Shown: piece after piece, positions 43,163 through 51,713 of the stretch
How positions within the stretch are numbered: the stretch's first letter is position 1
How the letters are laid out: every line of letters begins with the position of its first letter
Assembly: GCF_014396785.1 (NCBI RefSeq)
Contig: NZ_CP060718.1
Location: 1,260,501-1,324,500 of the forward strand
Direction: 5' to 3'
Length of the DNA stretch: 64,000 nucleotides
DNA from: Sphingomonas lutea
GTDB taxonomy: Bacteria; Pseudomonadota; Alphaproteobacteria; Sphingomonadales; Sphingomonadaceae
The notes under the pieces: generated by a model
What the model saw: only the letters and a program-made list of their open reading frames with translations
Database searches by the model: none
Told to the model about the DNA's origin: nothing
Made by a program: the position numbers and the translations under genes

Positions 43163-44451
43163 ACACCTACGAGTGGAACGCGCTCGACGGGCGAGGCCGC
43201 CGCGAGGCGCTGGCCCGCCCGGAGCAACGCGGCGACGCGAGGCTGACTGCGGCCGTGGAGGAGGTCGTCGCCGCCGTGCGCGAGCGCGGCTGGGACGGCC
43301 TGTCCGCCGTTGCGCAGCAGATCGATGGTTGGGAACCGTGCCCGGTGGAGGTTGCGCCGGTGGCTGCGGTCGCCCGTCGAACCTTGGCGCCTGAGCAACT
43401 CGCGGCGATCGAGCTGGCGGTACGCAACATTCGCACCTTTCATGAGGCCAGCAGGCCGCCCGACATTGCGGTGGAAACCGCGCCGGGGCTGTTGGTCCGC
43501 AAGGTGTGGCGGCCGATTGACCGGGTCGGCCTTTACGTGCCCGGCGGAGCGACGCCTCTGTTCTCGACGCTGTTGATGCTGGCGATCCCCGCACGAACCG
43601 CGGGCGTAGGCGAGATCGTGACGGTCACGCCACCCCGCAGCGACGGCAGCCTCTCGCCGCTCGTCGCGCTCGCTGCCGAGCTGTGCGGAATTGAGGCGAT
43701 TTGGACAGTCGGGGGCGCCCAGGCGGTGGCGGCGCTTGCTTTCGGCGCCGGCCCGATCCCGAAGGTCGACAAGATCTGCGGGCCGGGAAACGCCTGGGTC
43801 GCCGAGGCAAAGCGGCTGGTGGCGAGCATGGCCGGCGGACCGGCGATCGACATGCCCGCCGGCCCGAGTGAGCTGATGGTCATCGCCGATGCCGATGCCG
43901 ATGCGGCCAGGGTCGCCGCCGATCTGCTGAGCCAGGCCGAGCATGACGCGGCGGCCCAAGTCCTTCTGGTCACGCCCTCGGAGGCGTTGGCGGGGCGCGT
44001 GCTTGCCGAAGTCGACGAACGGCTTCCGCGGCTGCCGCGCGCCGCAATCGCGCGGGCTTCGCTTGAGCAAGGGCGAGTGGTGCTGACGGCCGATCTCGCG
44101 GAGGCGGTGGAGGTCGCGAACGTCTACGCGCCCGAGCATCTATCGCTCGCTGTCGCCGATGCGGAAGCTTTCGTCCCGCTCGTGCGCAATGCCGGCGCGG
44201 TGTTCGCCGGCGGGGCGGCGGCCGAAACGTTCGGCGACTATCTAGGAGGCTCCAGCCACGTGCTCCCGACCGATGGTGCCGCGCGCGCCTGGAGTGGCGT
44301 CGGCGTCTACACTTTCCTCAAGGCGATGAGTGTGTTGTCAGTGTCGCCCGAAGCGGCTCGACGGATCTCGGCCCCGGCCGCCTTGCTCGCGCGGTTGGAA
44401 GCGCTCGAGGCGCACGCTTTGGCTGCCGATGCCCGGCTGGAGCGCGTGTAG
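43159..44451 (+). CDS. hisD: Histidinol dehydrogenase HisD
   Basis: A 430-residue zinc enzyme oxidising L-histidinol to L-histidine in two NAD-dependent steps. Signature segments: RPIDRVGLYVPGGATPLFST, TVGGAQAVAALAFGAG, KICGPGNAWVAEAKRLV, MPAGPSELMVIADADAD, LSQAEHDAAAQVLLVT (zinc/catalytic His), VYAPEHLSL (Glu-His pair) and GGSSHVLPT. The GTG start overlaps the hisG stop (GTGA). Length and motifs are complete. Confidence 0.95.
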   Translation: MNTYEWNALDGRGRREALARPEQRGDARLTAAVEEVVAAVRERGWDGLSAVAQQIDGWEPCPVEVAPVAAVARRTLAPEQLAAIELAVRNIRTFHEASRPPDIAVETAPGLLVRKVWRPIDRVGLYVPGGATPLFSTLLMLAIPARTAGVGEIVTVTPPRSDGSLSPLVALAAELCGIEAIWTVGGAQAVAALAFGAGPIPKVDKICGPGNAWVAEAKRLVASMAGGPAIDMPAGPSELMVIADADADAARVAADLLSQAEHDAAAQVLLVTPSEALAGRVLAEVDERLPRLPRAAIARASLEQGRVVLTADLAEAVEVANVYAPEHLSLAVADAEAFVPLVRNAGAVFAGGAAAETFGDYLGGSSHVLPTDGAARAWSGVGVYTFLKAMSVLSVSPEAARRISAPAALLARLEALEAHALAADARLERV

Positions 44452-46116
44452 ATGAGCTCGCTTGCGGAGCGTCTGGCGCGGCCGGAGATCCTCGCGCTAG
44501 AGCCATTTGACATCGCGGCCCAGGCGAACTCCGCCTTCGGCCCCGACGCGATCAAGCTCGATGCGAACGAAAATCCATTTTCACCGCTGTCGGATGGCCC
44601 GTTGGCGGCGGGGCTCAATCGCTATCCTGAGCCACAGCCCGCGCGGCTGACGCGGGCGCTTGCCGCTCTCTATAACGTCGTGCCGGAGAATCTCGTCGTC
44701 ACGCGCGGCGCCGACGATGCAATCGACGTGCTGGTGCGCGCCTTCTGCAGGGCCGGGGAGGATGCTGTGGCGATTCCGTCACCGACATTTTCGGCTTATG
44801 CGCATTTTGCGAGGCTCCAGGGTGCGCGCATCATCTCCGTGCCGCTGGGCTCCGAGTTTGAGTTCGTCCCAGCCGACTACGTCGCGGCTCTGAGGGACGC
44901 GCCGGGCCTGAAGCTTGCCTTCATTTGCTCGCCCAATAATCCGACCGGCAACGCGGTCGCCCCTGAGCAGGTGCTCGAGGTCGCCGACAGGTTACTGGAC
45001 ACGATCGTCGTCCTGGACGAGGCCTATCTCGAGTTCGCGTCGGTGCCGAGCCTTGCGGCCGAAGCGGCGAAGCGCCCGAACCTGGTGGTGCTGAAAACCC
45101 TTTCGAAGGCATTCGGCCTGGCGGGTGCCCGCGTCGGCTGCGCGATCGGTAACCCTGAGCTGATCGCGATCGCTGCGCGGGCATTGCCTCCTTACCCGCT
45201 GCCCAGCTTGTCGGTGGAAGCGGCGATGGCCGCGCTCGCGCCGTACAGACGCCCGATCCACGAGGAACGCATTGCGCGAATTATCGCCGAGCGCGAGCGG
45301 ATGGCGCCGCTGCTCGCAGCCTCCCCGATCGTTCGCTCGGTTCGCACCGGCGGTGGCAACTTCCTGTTCCTCCAGGTTGAGGAGCCTCAGGTTCTTGCGG
45401 AGAAGCTGCGAGGGCTGGGCATTCGGGCGCGGTTCCGGCCCAATGCCGCGCCGGGTGGGGTTCGCCTGACGATCGGCTCCGAAGGGGAAAATGCGGTTGC
45501 GCTGGCGGCGTTTGGGGTCCCAGCCGCGTCGGCGCCCGATCGGCGAGCGGAACTGGTGCGCGAGACCAAGGAAACGAAGATTGCCGTGGCGGTCGACCTC
45601 GATCGCGCCACTCCCCGGCGCATCGAAACCGGAGTGCCGTTCTACGACCACATGCTCGACCAGGTTGCCGCGCATGGCGAATTCAGCCTGATCCTGACCT
45701 GCGCGGGCGACCTCGACATCGATGCGCACCACAGCGTCGAGGATTGCGCGATTGCGCTCGGCTCCGCGCTTTCGCGCGCGCTCGGCGAGCGTCGCGGCAT
45801 CGGCCGTTTCGGCTTCACCCTACCGATGGACGAGGCGCAGGCGCAGGTGCTCATCGATTTATCGGGCAGACCCTATAGCCGGTTCGAGGGCAGCTTCGAG
45901 GCCAGCCACATTGGCGCCTATCCGACCGAAATGACTAGCCACGTCTTCCGCTCGCTCGCCGACAGCATGAACGCCGCGATCCACGTCAAGGTCGAAGGCG
46001 AGAACGACCACCACAAGACCGAGGCTTGCTTCAAGGCGTTCGGCCGCGCGCTTCGCCAGGCGGTTCGGCACGAAGGCGATCCGGCGCTGGCGCCTAGCAC
46101 CAAAGGCGTGCTGTGA
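44452..46116 (+). CDS. Fused histidinol-phosphate aminotransferase / imidazoleglycerol-phosphate dehydratase (HisC-HisB)
   Basis: A 554-residue two-domain protein. Residues 1 to about 355 are a PLP aminotransferase (HisC): KLDANENPFSPL, FICSPNNPTGNAV, VVLDEAYLEFA, and the PLP-Lys in LKTLSKAFGLAGARVGCAIG. From about 362 onward it is a HisB dehydratase: RETKETKIAVAVDLDRA, FYDHMLDQVAAHGEFSL, DIDAHHSVEDCAIALGSAL, EGENDHHKTEACFKAFGRAL. The histidinol-phosphatase domain found in E. coli HisB is absent. Both domains appear complete, joined by a short linker. It starts immediately after the hisD stop and overlaps hisH by GTGA. Confidence 0.92.
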   Translation: MSSLAERLARPEILALEPFDIAAQANSAFGPDAIKLDANENPFSPLSDGPLAAGLNRYPEPQPARLTRALAALYNVVPENLVVTRGADDAIDVLVRAFCRAGEDAVAIPSPTFSAYAHFARLQGARIISVPLGSEFEFVPADYVAALRDAPGLKLAFICSPNNPTGNAVAPEQVLEVADRLLDTIVVLDEAYLEFASVPSLAAEAAKRPNLVVLKTLSKAFGLAGARVGCAIGNPELIAIAARALPPYPLPSLSVEAAMAALAPYRRPIHEERIARIIAERERMAPLLAASPIVRSVRTGGGNFLFLQVEEPQVLAEKLRGLGIRARFRPNAAPGGVRLTIGSEGENAVALAAFGVPAASAPDRRAELVRETKETKIAVAVDLDRATPRRIETGVPFYDHMLDQVAAHGEFSLILTCAGDLDIDAHHSVEDCAIALGSALSRALGERRGIGRFGFTLPMDEAQAQVLIDLSGRPYSRFEGSFEASHIGAYPTEMTSHVFRSLADSMNAAIHVKVEGENDHHKTEACFKAFGRALRQAVRHEGDPALAPSTKGVL

Positions 46117-46691
46117 AGCTGGTGATCGTCGATCTCGGCTGCGGCAATGTCGGATCGGTCCGGCACGCTTTGAGGCGGTTCGGGATCAAGCCGGTCGCGA
46201 GTTCGGACGCCGAGGAGATATCGCGCGCGGACAAGGTTCTGCTGCCGGGCGTCGGCGCGGCCGGCTACGCGATGGAGCGCATCGACGCGCTGGGCCTGCG
46301 CCAGACGTTGACCACGCTTCGCCAGCCGGCGCTCGGCATTTGCCTCGGAATGCAGCTGCTGTTCGAGCGTAGCGAGGAGGCGGGTGCTGCGTGCCTCGGG
46401 ATCATTCCCGGTCAGGTGCGGGCTTTGCAACCCACGCCGGGTTTCCCCGTGCCGCACATGGGTTGGACCCGCGTCGAGGTGCGGGATCCCGGCATCGGCA
46501 TCGACGACGGCGAATATTTCTACTTTGCCCACAGCTTCGTCTGCGATGACGGGCGCGCCACCGTGGCCGCCGCCGATTACCTCCGGCCGATCCCGGCTGT
46601 AATTCGGCACCAGAATTGGCTCGGCGCCCAATTCCATCCCGAACGGTCCGGCCCCGCCGGTGCGCGCTTTCTGCAAAGCTTTCTGCAATGA
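46113..46691 (+). CDS. hisH: Imidazole glycerol phosphate synthase glutaminase subunit HisH
   Basis: A 192-residue class I glutamine amidotransferase feeding ammonia to HisF. The catalytic Cys is in PALGICLGMQLLFERSEEAG. The His/Glu pair is in LGAQFHPERSGPAGARFLQ. VIVDLGCGNVGSVRHAL and VLLPGVGAAGYAM are the conserved N-terminal segments, and PHMGWTRVEV is also typical. GTG start within the stop of hisC-hisB; its stop overlaps the hisA ATG. Confidence 0.94.
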   Translation: MKLVIVDLGCGNVGSVRHALRRFGIKPVASSDAEEISRADKVLLPGVGAAGYAMERIDALGLRQTLTTLRQPALGICLGMQLLFERSEEAGAACLGIIPGQVRALQPTPGFPVPHMGWTRVEVRDPGIGIDDGEYFYFAHSFVCDDGRATVAAADYLRPIPAVIRHQNWLGAQFHPERSGPAGARFLQSFLQ

Positions 46692-47407
46692 TCGTTTATC
46701 CGGCAATGGACCTGATGGGCGGGCGCGTCGTGCGCCTTCGCCAGGGTCGGTTTGACGAAGCGACCGACTATTCCGCCGACCCCGAAAGCGGGCTTCGCGC
46801 ATTTGCCGTCGCAGGCGCCGAATGGGCGCACGTCGTCGATCTGGACGGCGCCCGGGCGGGCGAGCCCGTCCAGCATGAGCGCATCGCCCAGCTCGCGCGC
46901 GGCTTGCCGCTAAAACTGCAGGTCGGCGGGGGCGTGCGTTCGCGCGAGCATGTCGAACATTTGCTCGATTCCGGCGTGGAACGCGTCGTCGTCGGCAGTG
47001 TCGCCGTCCGCGCGCCGGAAATGGTGCGTGACTGGATCGCCGCCTTTGGTGCGGAGCGGATTACGCTTGCGCTGGATGTTCGAATGACCGCGGCTGGTCC
47101 GCAGGTTGCCGTCTCCGGCTGGACGGAAGTCACGGATGCAAGCCTGTGGACCGTGGCCGATTACTTTCCGGGAGCGCGCCATTTGCTTCTGACCGACATT
47201 GCCCGCGACGGCGAACTCGCCGGGCCGAACTTCGCGCTGCTCGATGATGCCGTAAATCGGCTTCCCCAGCTTGAGGTTCAGGCTTCCGGCGGCGTGTCGT
47301 CGCTGGTCGACATCGAGCGCCTGACCACCTCCGGCGTCATCGTCGGCAAGGCGCTTTGGGAGGGCCGTGTGCAGCTTGAGGATGCGATCGCTCGTGCCCG
47401 CGCGTAG
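46688..47407 (+). CDS. hisA: Phosphoribosylformimino-AICAR ribotide isomerase HisA
   Basis: A 239-residue TIM barrel isomerase. The N-terminal catalytic Asp is in [20 protein letters not shown] (D8), and the opposite Asp is in LALDVRM near residue 129. Phosphate-binding loops are [31 protein letters not shown] and [36 protein letters not shown] is characteristic of HisA. Translationally coupled to hisH by ATGA; its end overlaps the hisF start region. Confidence 0.94.
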   Translation: MIVYPAMDLMGGRVVRLRQGRFDEATDYSADPESGLRAFAVAGAEWAHVVDLDGARAGEPVQHERIAQLARGLPLKLQVGGGVRSREHVEHLLDSGVERVVVGSVAVRAPEMVRDWIAAFGAERITLALDVRMTAAGPQVAVSGWTEVTDASLWTVADYFPGARHLLLTDIARDGELAGPNFALLDDAVNRLPQLEVQASGGVSSLVDIERLTTSGVIVGKALWEGRVQLEDAIARARA

Positions 47408-48158
47408 GATCATCCCCTGCCTCGACGTGAAAGATGGGCGCGTGGTCAAGGGCGTCCAGTTCCGCGACCACCGCGACGCGGGCGACATCGTCGAACAGGC
47501 CCTTCGCTATCGCGACGAGGGCGCCGATGAGCTCGTCTTCTACGACATTTCCGCAAGCGCCGAGGGCCGCAGCCTGGACCTGTCTTGGGTCGGGCGGATT
47601 GCCCAAGTGATCGACATCCCATTCGCGGTTGCCGGCGGGATCCGCACTCGCGATTCGGCCGCCGCTTGCCTCGGCGCCGGGGCGGACAAGGTGTCGATCA
47701 ACTCACCAGCGCTCGAACGGCCCGAGCTGATCGACGAGCTTGCGAGGGACTTCGGCGCGCAATGCGTGGTGCTTGGTGTCGACAGCTTCGAGGACGGCGG
47801 CGACTATCGCGTGAAGCAATATACCGGCAATCCCTTGACCACCCGCGATACACGCCGCCGGACGCTCGACTGGGCGCGGGAGGCGTGCAGCCGCGGCGCC
47901 GGCGAGATCGTGCTCAACTGCATGCGGCGAGACGGCGTTCGCACGGGATATGACCTCGCCCACACGACCGAGGTGGTCGAGGCAGTCAGCGTCCCGGTCG
48001 TGGCGTCGGGCGGCGCGGGCGAGCCCAGGCATTTCCGCGATGCGTTCAACGCCGGCGCGAGCGCAGCGCTCGCTGCGACTGTGTTCCACGATCGCGTGAT
48101 TTCCATTCCGGACCTCAAGGAGTTTCTCGCCACATGCGGGATCGAAATGCGCCGCTGA
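47382..48158 (+). CDS. hisF: Imidazole glycerol phosphate synthase cyclase subunit HisF
   Basis: A TIM-barrel cyclase of about 258 residues. [20 protein letters not shown] carries the first catalytic Asp; the second is in [15 protein letters not shown]. Other landmarks are [44 protein letters not shown] and [17 protein letters not shown]. The start is uncertain: ATG 47382 is used here, but GTG 47394 would place the conserved RRIIPCLDV nearer the usual distance. It overlaps hisA at its start and hisIE at its end (25 bp). Confidence 0.94.
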   Translation: MRSLVPARRIIPCLDVKDGRVVKGVQFRDHRDAGDIVEQALRYRDEGADELVFYDISASAEGRSLDLSWVGRIAQVIDIPFAVAGGIRTRDSAAACLGAGADKVSINSPALERPELIDELARDFGAQCVVLGVDSFEDGGDYRVKQYTGNPLTTRDTRRRTLDWAREACSRGAGEIVLNCMRRDGVRTGYDLAHTTEVVEAVSVPVVASGGAGEPRHFRDAFNAGASAALAATVFHDRVISIPDLKEFLATCGIEMRR

Positions 48159-48784
48159 CCAGCGCCGAAGTCGATGGGCTCTCTTGGGACAAGATGGACG
48201 GACTGCTGCCGGCAATCGTGCAGGGCCGCGCCTCGGGCCGGGTGCTGATGCTGGGTTATATGAATCGCGAGGCGCTACAGGCGACGCTCGAAAGCGGGTT
48301 CGCGACTTTCTTCAGCCGCTCCAAACAGCGGCTGTGGCGCAAGGGTGAAACCAGCGGCAACGTCCTTGATGTGCAGGCGGTGACCAGCGACTGTGATGGC
48401 GACTCGTTGCTCGTGATCGCCGATCCGCACGGGCCGACTTGCCACGAAGGCAGCCTGAGTTGCTTCGGCGACGCCTGGCTGCGCGGGCCCGGCTGGCTCG
48501 CCGAGGTGTCGGCGATTGTTGCCGAGCGCGCGGCCTCGGGGGAAGACTCGAGCTACACCCGCCACTTGCTCGAGGGTGGAGCGGAACGCATCGCGCAGAA
48601 GATTGGGGAGGAAGCGGTCGAGCTGGCACTCGCGGCGGTAACACGCGACGCCGCGGGCTGTGCCGAGGAGGCGGCCGACCTCCTCTATCACCTTGTCGTG
48701 CTGCTTCAGGTGCGCGGAATGGAGTGGGAGCAGGTCATCGAAGTGCTCCGCCGCCGACACTCGGCGGCACCGCCATCTGAATGA
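48134..48784 (+). CDS. hisI: Bifunctional phosphoribosyl-AMP cyclohydrolase / phosphoribosyl-ATP pyrophosphatase HisIE
   Basis: A 216-residue fusion catalysing steps 2 and 3. HisI domain (1 to about 115): [39 protein letters not shown], and zinc/magnesium ligands in [20 protein letters not shown] with CHEGSLSCF. HisE domain (about 120 to end): [20 protein letters not shown], then [10 protein letters not shown] and [18 protein letters not shown]. Fused HisIE is typical of enteric and xanthomonad operons. It is the last plus-strand gene of the operon and its 3' 50 bp overlap the convergent phosphatase gene. Confidence 0.94.
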   Translation: MRDRNAPLTSAEVDGLSWDKMDGLLPAIVQGRASGRVLMLGYMNREALQATLESGFATFFSRSKQRLWRKGETSGNVLDVQAVTSDCDGDSLLVIADPHGPTCHEGSLSCFGDAWLRGPGWLAEVSAIVAERAASGEDSSYTRHLLEGGAERIAQKIGEEAVELALAAVTRDAAGCAEEAADLLYHLVVLLQVRGMEWEQVIEVLRRRHSAAPPSE

Positions 48785-49553
48785 CGTCCACGGCGGCTTC
48801 GTATAGCTGCGGCGTCGCCGCCGCGATCACCCGTCCGGCGGCAAAGTCGGTGCCCCCCGACCAGTCTCCGAACACGCCTCCTGCGCCCCGAACCACTGCA
48901 ACCAGCGCGTGATAGTCATGGGGCTTAAGGGCGCATTCGACGACGAGGTCAATCGTGCCAGCAGCGAGCCGCGCGTAGGCGTAGCCATCGTGGCCGTACC
49001 GAGTCATCCGCACCGCGCGCCGGAGTCCGGCAAAAGCGTCCTCCGCCTGGCCAGCGAACAGGAACGGGTCCGTCGTTGAAAGCCGCGCCTGTTCAAGCTC
49101 GGTGCAGCCGCTCGATTGAAGCGCTGCACTGATGCCGGCACGCTCGCACCAGGCCGCGGCGCCGTCGCCGACGTAGCGCTCGTCGAGGCGGGGCGCGTCG
49201 ATGATCCCGAGCACCGGCTGCCCGTTTTCGAGCAACGCGATAAGTGTTGTCCAAGTGGGAAGGCCGCAAACGTAGGAACGCGTGCCGTCGATTGGATCGA
49301 GGCTCCAGCTATAGGGACTGCTGCCGAGCTGTTCGCCGAACTCCTCTCCCGCGAAACCGTGCTCGGGATACGCCTCCCCAATCAGACGTTGCATCGCGTT
49401 CTCGGCGGCTCGATCCGCTTCTGTCACAGGGTCGAAAAGGCGCGCAGCGCCCTTGTTTTCGACCGCAATCATTCCCGTCGCGGACGCTAGGGTGACCAGC
49501 CGCGCTGCATCGGCGAGATGTGAGGCGAAGTTGCTGAGTTCAGGCGTGACCAT
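48735..49553 (-). CDS. hisN: Inositol monophosphatase family protein, probable histidinol-phosphate phosphatase (HisN)
   Basis: A 272-residue metal-dependent phosphatase. Metal-binding motifs: EHGFAGEEFGEQLG (first Glu), WSLDPIDGTRSYVCGLPTW (DPIDGT signature, about residues 86-91) and the C-terminal HDYHALVAVVRGAGGVFGD. FDPVTEADRAAENAMQRLI is also conserved. Some family members are the alphaproteobacterial or actinobacterial histidinol-phosphatases. Because no phosphatase domain is present in the adjacent HisC-HisB fusion, this gene probably supplies that step. The start at 49553 is preferred over longer forms with an Arg-rich non-conserved extension. Confidence 0.8.
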   Translation of the reverse strand: MVTPELSNFASHLADAARLVTLASATGMIAVENKGAARLFDPVTEADRAAENAMQRLIGEAYPEHGFAGEEFGEQLGSSPYSWSLDPIDGTRSYVCGLPTWTTLIALLENGQPVLGIIDAPRLDERYVGDGAAAWCERAGISAALQSSGCTELEQARLSTTDPFLFAGQAEDAFAGLRRAVRMTRYGHDGYAYARLAAGTIDLVVECALKPHDYHALVAVVRGAGGVFGDWSGGTDFAAGRVIAAATPQLYEAAVDVIQMAVPPSVGGGALR

Positions 49554-49680
49554 GACGGAAGTTGGGTGAAGATGCGCCGCCGCGCGGTCAAGCAACAGTG
49601 AGGTCGAGCGCGCGCGGCGCAACGTACGATTTCGCCCCATTCCGAACCTGCAGCGGTCGTCGAGCATGCCGCCACGAATC

Positions 49681-49699
49681 TGGTACCCCAGTGGTACCC
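49681..49699. promoter_or_regulatory. Helically phased TGGTACCC pair upstream of hisN
   Basis: TGGTACCC occurs at 49681-49688 and 49692-49699, 11 bp apart, each with a GGTACC palindrome, about 130 bp upstream of the hisN start. It looks like a regulator-binding pair. The surrounding gap (49554-49920) contains no gene; its other contents are the tRNA fragment and the repeats before the integrase. Confidence 0.35.
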
Positions 49700-49742
49700 T
49701 GGCGCGACTGAGGATCGGTAAAAAACCGCTAAGTGACTGAAA

Positions 49743-49794
49743 AATGGTGGACGCACTAGGGCTCGAACCTAGGACCCGCTGATTAAGAGTCAGC
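49743..49794 (-). other. tRNA-Lys(CUU) 3' half (att site of the integrative element)
   Basis: On the minus strand it reads GCTGA CTCTTAA TCAGC (anticodon arm, CUU), GGGTC, a perfect T-arm, TGCGTCC and ACCA. The D-arm and 5' acceptor strand (GGACGCA) are missing, so it is a 3' half only. It lies about 130 bp from a tyrosine integrase gene that points away from it, the usual geometry of an attachment site. The intact tRNA would be expected at the far end of the element, beyond the window. Confidence 0.8.
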
Positions 49795-49887
49795 GTCAGT
49801 ACAGAGCGGCGGCGACGGCAATCATACCTTAATCGTTGTCGTACTTAGTTTTTTGTCATCACCCGTTTTCAGAACTCGTCGCAAATC

Positions 49888-49916
49888 TGATTGCTAGTGA
49901 TTGCTATGTGATTGCT
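49888..49916. repeat. Three phased TGATTGCT repeats before the integrase gene
   Basis: TGATTGCT occurs at 49888, 49898 and 49909 (spacing 10 and 11 bp), ending 5 bp before the integrase ATG and about 100 bp from the tRNA fragment. Position and phasing suit arm-type sites for the integrase or a repressor of its gene. Related TTGCTA sequences recur at 60.66-60.73 kb. Confidence 0.65.
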
Positions 49917-49920
49917 GACG

Positions 49921-51267
49921 ATGGTATCAGCTGACCTAGTGAGCACGGTGAAGATCAGCAAAACTGAAGTGGATGCGGCGAAACCGGGTCTCGCAGACGC
50001 TTTTCTTTGGGATACCGAACTGAAGGGCTTTGGACTGAAAATCACTCCTGCGGGCAGCAAGGTCTACATCTACCAGTATCGAGTTGCCGAGCCGAAGAAG
50101 GCGGCGCGGACGGCGGCTAAGCGCTACACCATCGGAAAGCATGGCGATCCTTTCACACCTGCGATGGCAAGAGAGAAAGCGAAAGAGCTCGCCGGAAAGG
50201 TCGCGGCCGGCGTTGACCCCAGGGAAGAGGAAATCGAAAAGGCGGCCGCGAAGCGTAAGGCCATCGAATTGGCTGAGGAAAAGGCCCGGCTCGAAGACGA
50301 GCTAACGTTTGAAAAGCTGACTGCTCTTTGGCTCCACGAATATGAGCATGAAAAAGAGCGGCGACCTTCGAGCGTCCGCCTTGCACGACTGGTGGTGCAA
50401 AACCACCTCCGGCCTTTCCTCAGAGGCAAGCCGTTTCCACACATCGATCGAAGTGATTTGCAGCGCGTGTTAGATGCGATTCCCGTCGAGCGGCGTGGCA
50501 TCAGGCGAGCGGTCTTCACTTATGCGTCAGTTTTGTTCGGATGGGCGACCAAGCGCGGTGACATACCTGATAATCCGCTCTCGCAGATGGCAAAGCCCAC
50601 TGCGCCTAGAGCTCGCGACCGGGTCCTCGACGACCGCGAGCTTGCTCTGATCTGGCAAGCCAGCACGACATTAGGCCGGCCGTTTGGACCATTTTTCCGG
50701 CTGCTCATTTTGACAGCTCAACGTCGCTCGGAAGTTGCCGAAATGCGTTGGCAAGAGCTTGACCGGAGTGCCGCGACGCTAACTATTCCAGCTGAGCGAG
50801 TGAAGAACCGCAAAGCCCACATTGTGCCGCTGTCGCCGCTGGCGATTGCCGAACTTGACGCCGTTGCTGGCGTGGAGGGTGCAGAAGAGCCGCGATGGCC
50901 GACTGTAGGCGTAGTTCTAACGACCACCGGCACAACCGGTATTAGCGGCTTCACTAAAGCCAAGCGGGCGCTAGATGCTGTCGTGGCGGATTGCAGTGAA
51001 GGCAAGGCGCTCCCTGATTGGCGCGTTCATGATATTCGGCGCACGGTGGCCACCGGCTTTCAGCGGCTTGGTGTCCGCTTCGAAGTCACAGAAGCTGTAT
51101 TGAACCATATCAGCGGTTCAAAAGCTGGAGTTGCAGGCATCTATCAGCGGCATGACTGGGCTTTGGAAAAGCGTGATGCCCTCAACGCTTGGGCGCGTCA
51201 CATCGAAGAGCTCTTAGAAACGTCTGGCCGCTCAGAGATCTTGCGTCTCGAGGGAGCGGGAGCGTGA
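49921..51267 (+). CDS. Tyrosine-type site-specific integrase (DUF4102 arm-binding domain)
   Basis: A 448-residue P4-like integrase. The N-terminal arm-DNA-binding DUF4102 domain has DTELKGFGLKITPAGSKVYI and then RYTIGKHGDPFTPAMAREKA. A coiled region (residues about 100-125) leads to the core-binding SAM-like domain. The catalytic domain has the first Arg in LTAQRRSEVAEMRW, HxxR in VHDIRRTVATGFQRLG, the later His in LNHISGS and the nucleophile Tyr in AGIYQRHDW. It inserts the element at the adjacent tRNA-Lys 3' end. ATG at 49921; a TTG 9 bp earlier is possible. Its stop overlaps the next start. Confidence 0.94.
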   Translation: MVSADLVSTVKISKTEVDAAKPGLADAFLWDTELKGFGLKITPAGSKVYIYQYRVAEPKKAARTAAKRYTIGKHGDPFTPAMAREKAKELAGKVAAGVDPREEEIEKAAAKRKAIELAEEKARLEDELTFEKLTALWLHEYEHEKERRPSSVRLARLVVQNHLRPFLRGKPFPHIDRSDLQRVLDAIPVERRGIRRAVFTYASVLFGWATKRGDIPDNPLSQMAKPTAPRARDRVLDDRELALIWQASTTLGRPFGPFFRLLILTAQRRSEVAEMRWQELDRSAATLTIPAERVKNRKAHIVPLSPLAIAELDAVAGVEGAEEPRWPTVGVVLTTTGTTGISGFTKAKRALDAVVADCSEGKALPDWRVHDIRRTVATGFQRLGVRFEVTEAVLNHISGSKAGVAGIYQRHDWALEKRDALNAWARHIEELLETSGRSEILRLEGAGA

Positions 51268-51638
51268 TTGATATCGCCCAGATTGAACCGGTTGTCGCGT
51301 CCATGCACGGGGATCAACGCGACCTGGTGGAGTTGCTGCGCTCTGGCAAGCCGCTTTGCCAGTCTGTGCGAGAATACCTTGCGGATGAATTAGAGAGGCT
51401 GCCCCCGGACCGTTTCAGGCAGAGAACGAAGGTCAACCGCGACGTTGCTCGAGAAGATTACCGCATCCATGTGCTTGTGAGGGAAGCGAAGTGGATGTTG
51501 AACGTAGGCGCTGGAGCAAGTTTAGACGCTCACGTTTCCGACAGAGCGGCACTTGATTGGCTGGCCGAGCAGGGCATCGAGATTGAGTCCGAACGCCTGA
51601 ACAACGCGAAGCGACGGCGCAGAGCAGCAGGGAAGTAA
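51264..51638 (+). CDS. Small protein coupled to the integrase, unknown function
   Basis: A 124-residue protein starting at a GTG that overlaps the integrase stop (GTGA), so it is co-translated. It is charged and helical: RQRTKVNRDVAREDYRIHVL, LNVGAGASLDAHVSDRAALD and a basic C-terminus (NNAKRRRRAAGK). No family is recognised. Small genes in this position are common downstream of DUF4102 integrases in alphaproteobacterial islands. The basic tail could bind DNA; this is speculation. Confidence 0.6.
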   Translation: MIDIAQIEPVVASMHGDQRDLVELLRSGKPLCQSVREYLADELERLPPDRFRQRTKVNRDVAREDYRIHVLVREAKWMLNVGAGASLDAHVSDRAALDWLAEQGIEIESERLNNAKRRRRAAGK

Positions 51639-51686
51639 GCTCCGACTGCGGCTTACTGTGCGCCCATGACAACAGCAGATTAGCAC

Positions 51687-51713
51687 TGGTGCCACCTGAT
51701 CACGGAGGCACCA
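51687..51713 (+). promoter_or_regulatory. Inverted repeat over the alpA ribosome-binding site
   Basis: TGGTGCC (51687-51693) and GGCACCA (51707-51713) form a perfect 7-bp stem ending directly at the ATG of the AlpA-like gene. The CGGAGG ribosome-binding site lies in the loop/right arm, and a TGATCA palindrome sits near the centre. It could be a DNA operator or an RNA hairpin limiting translation. Confidence 0.55.
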
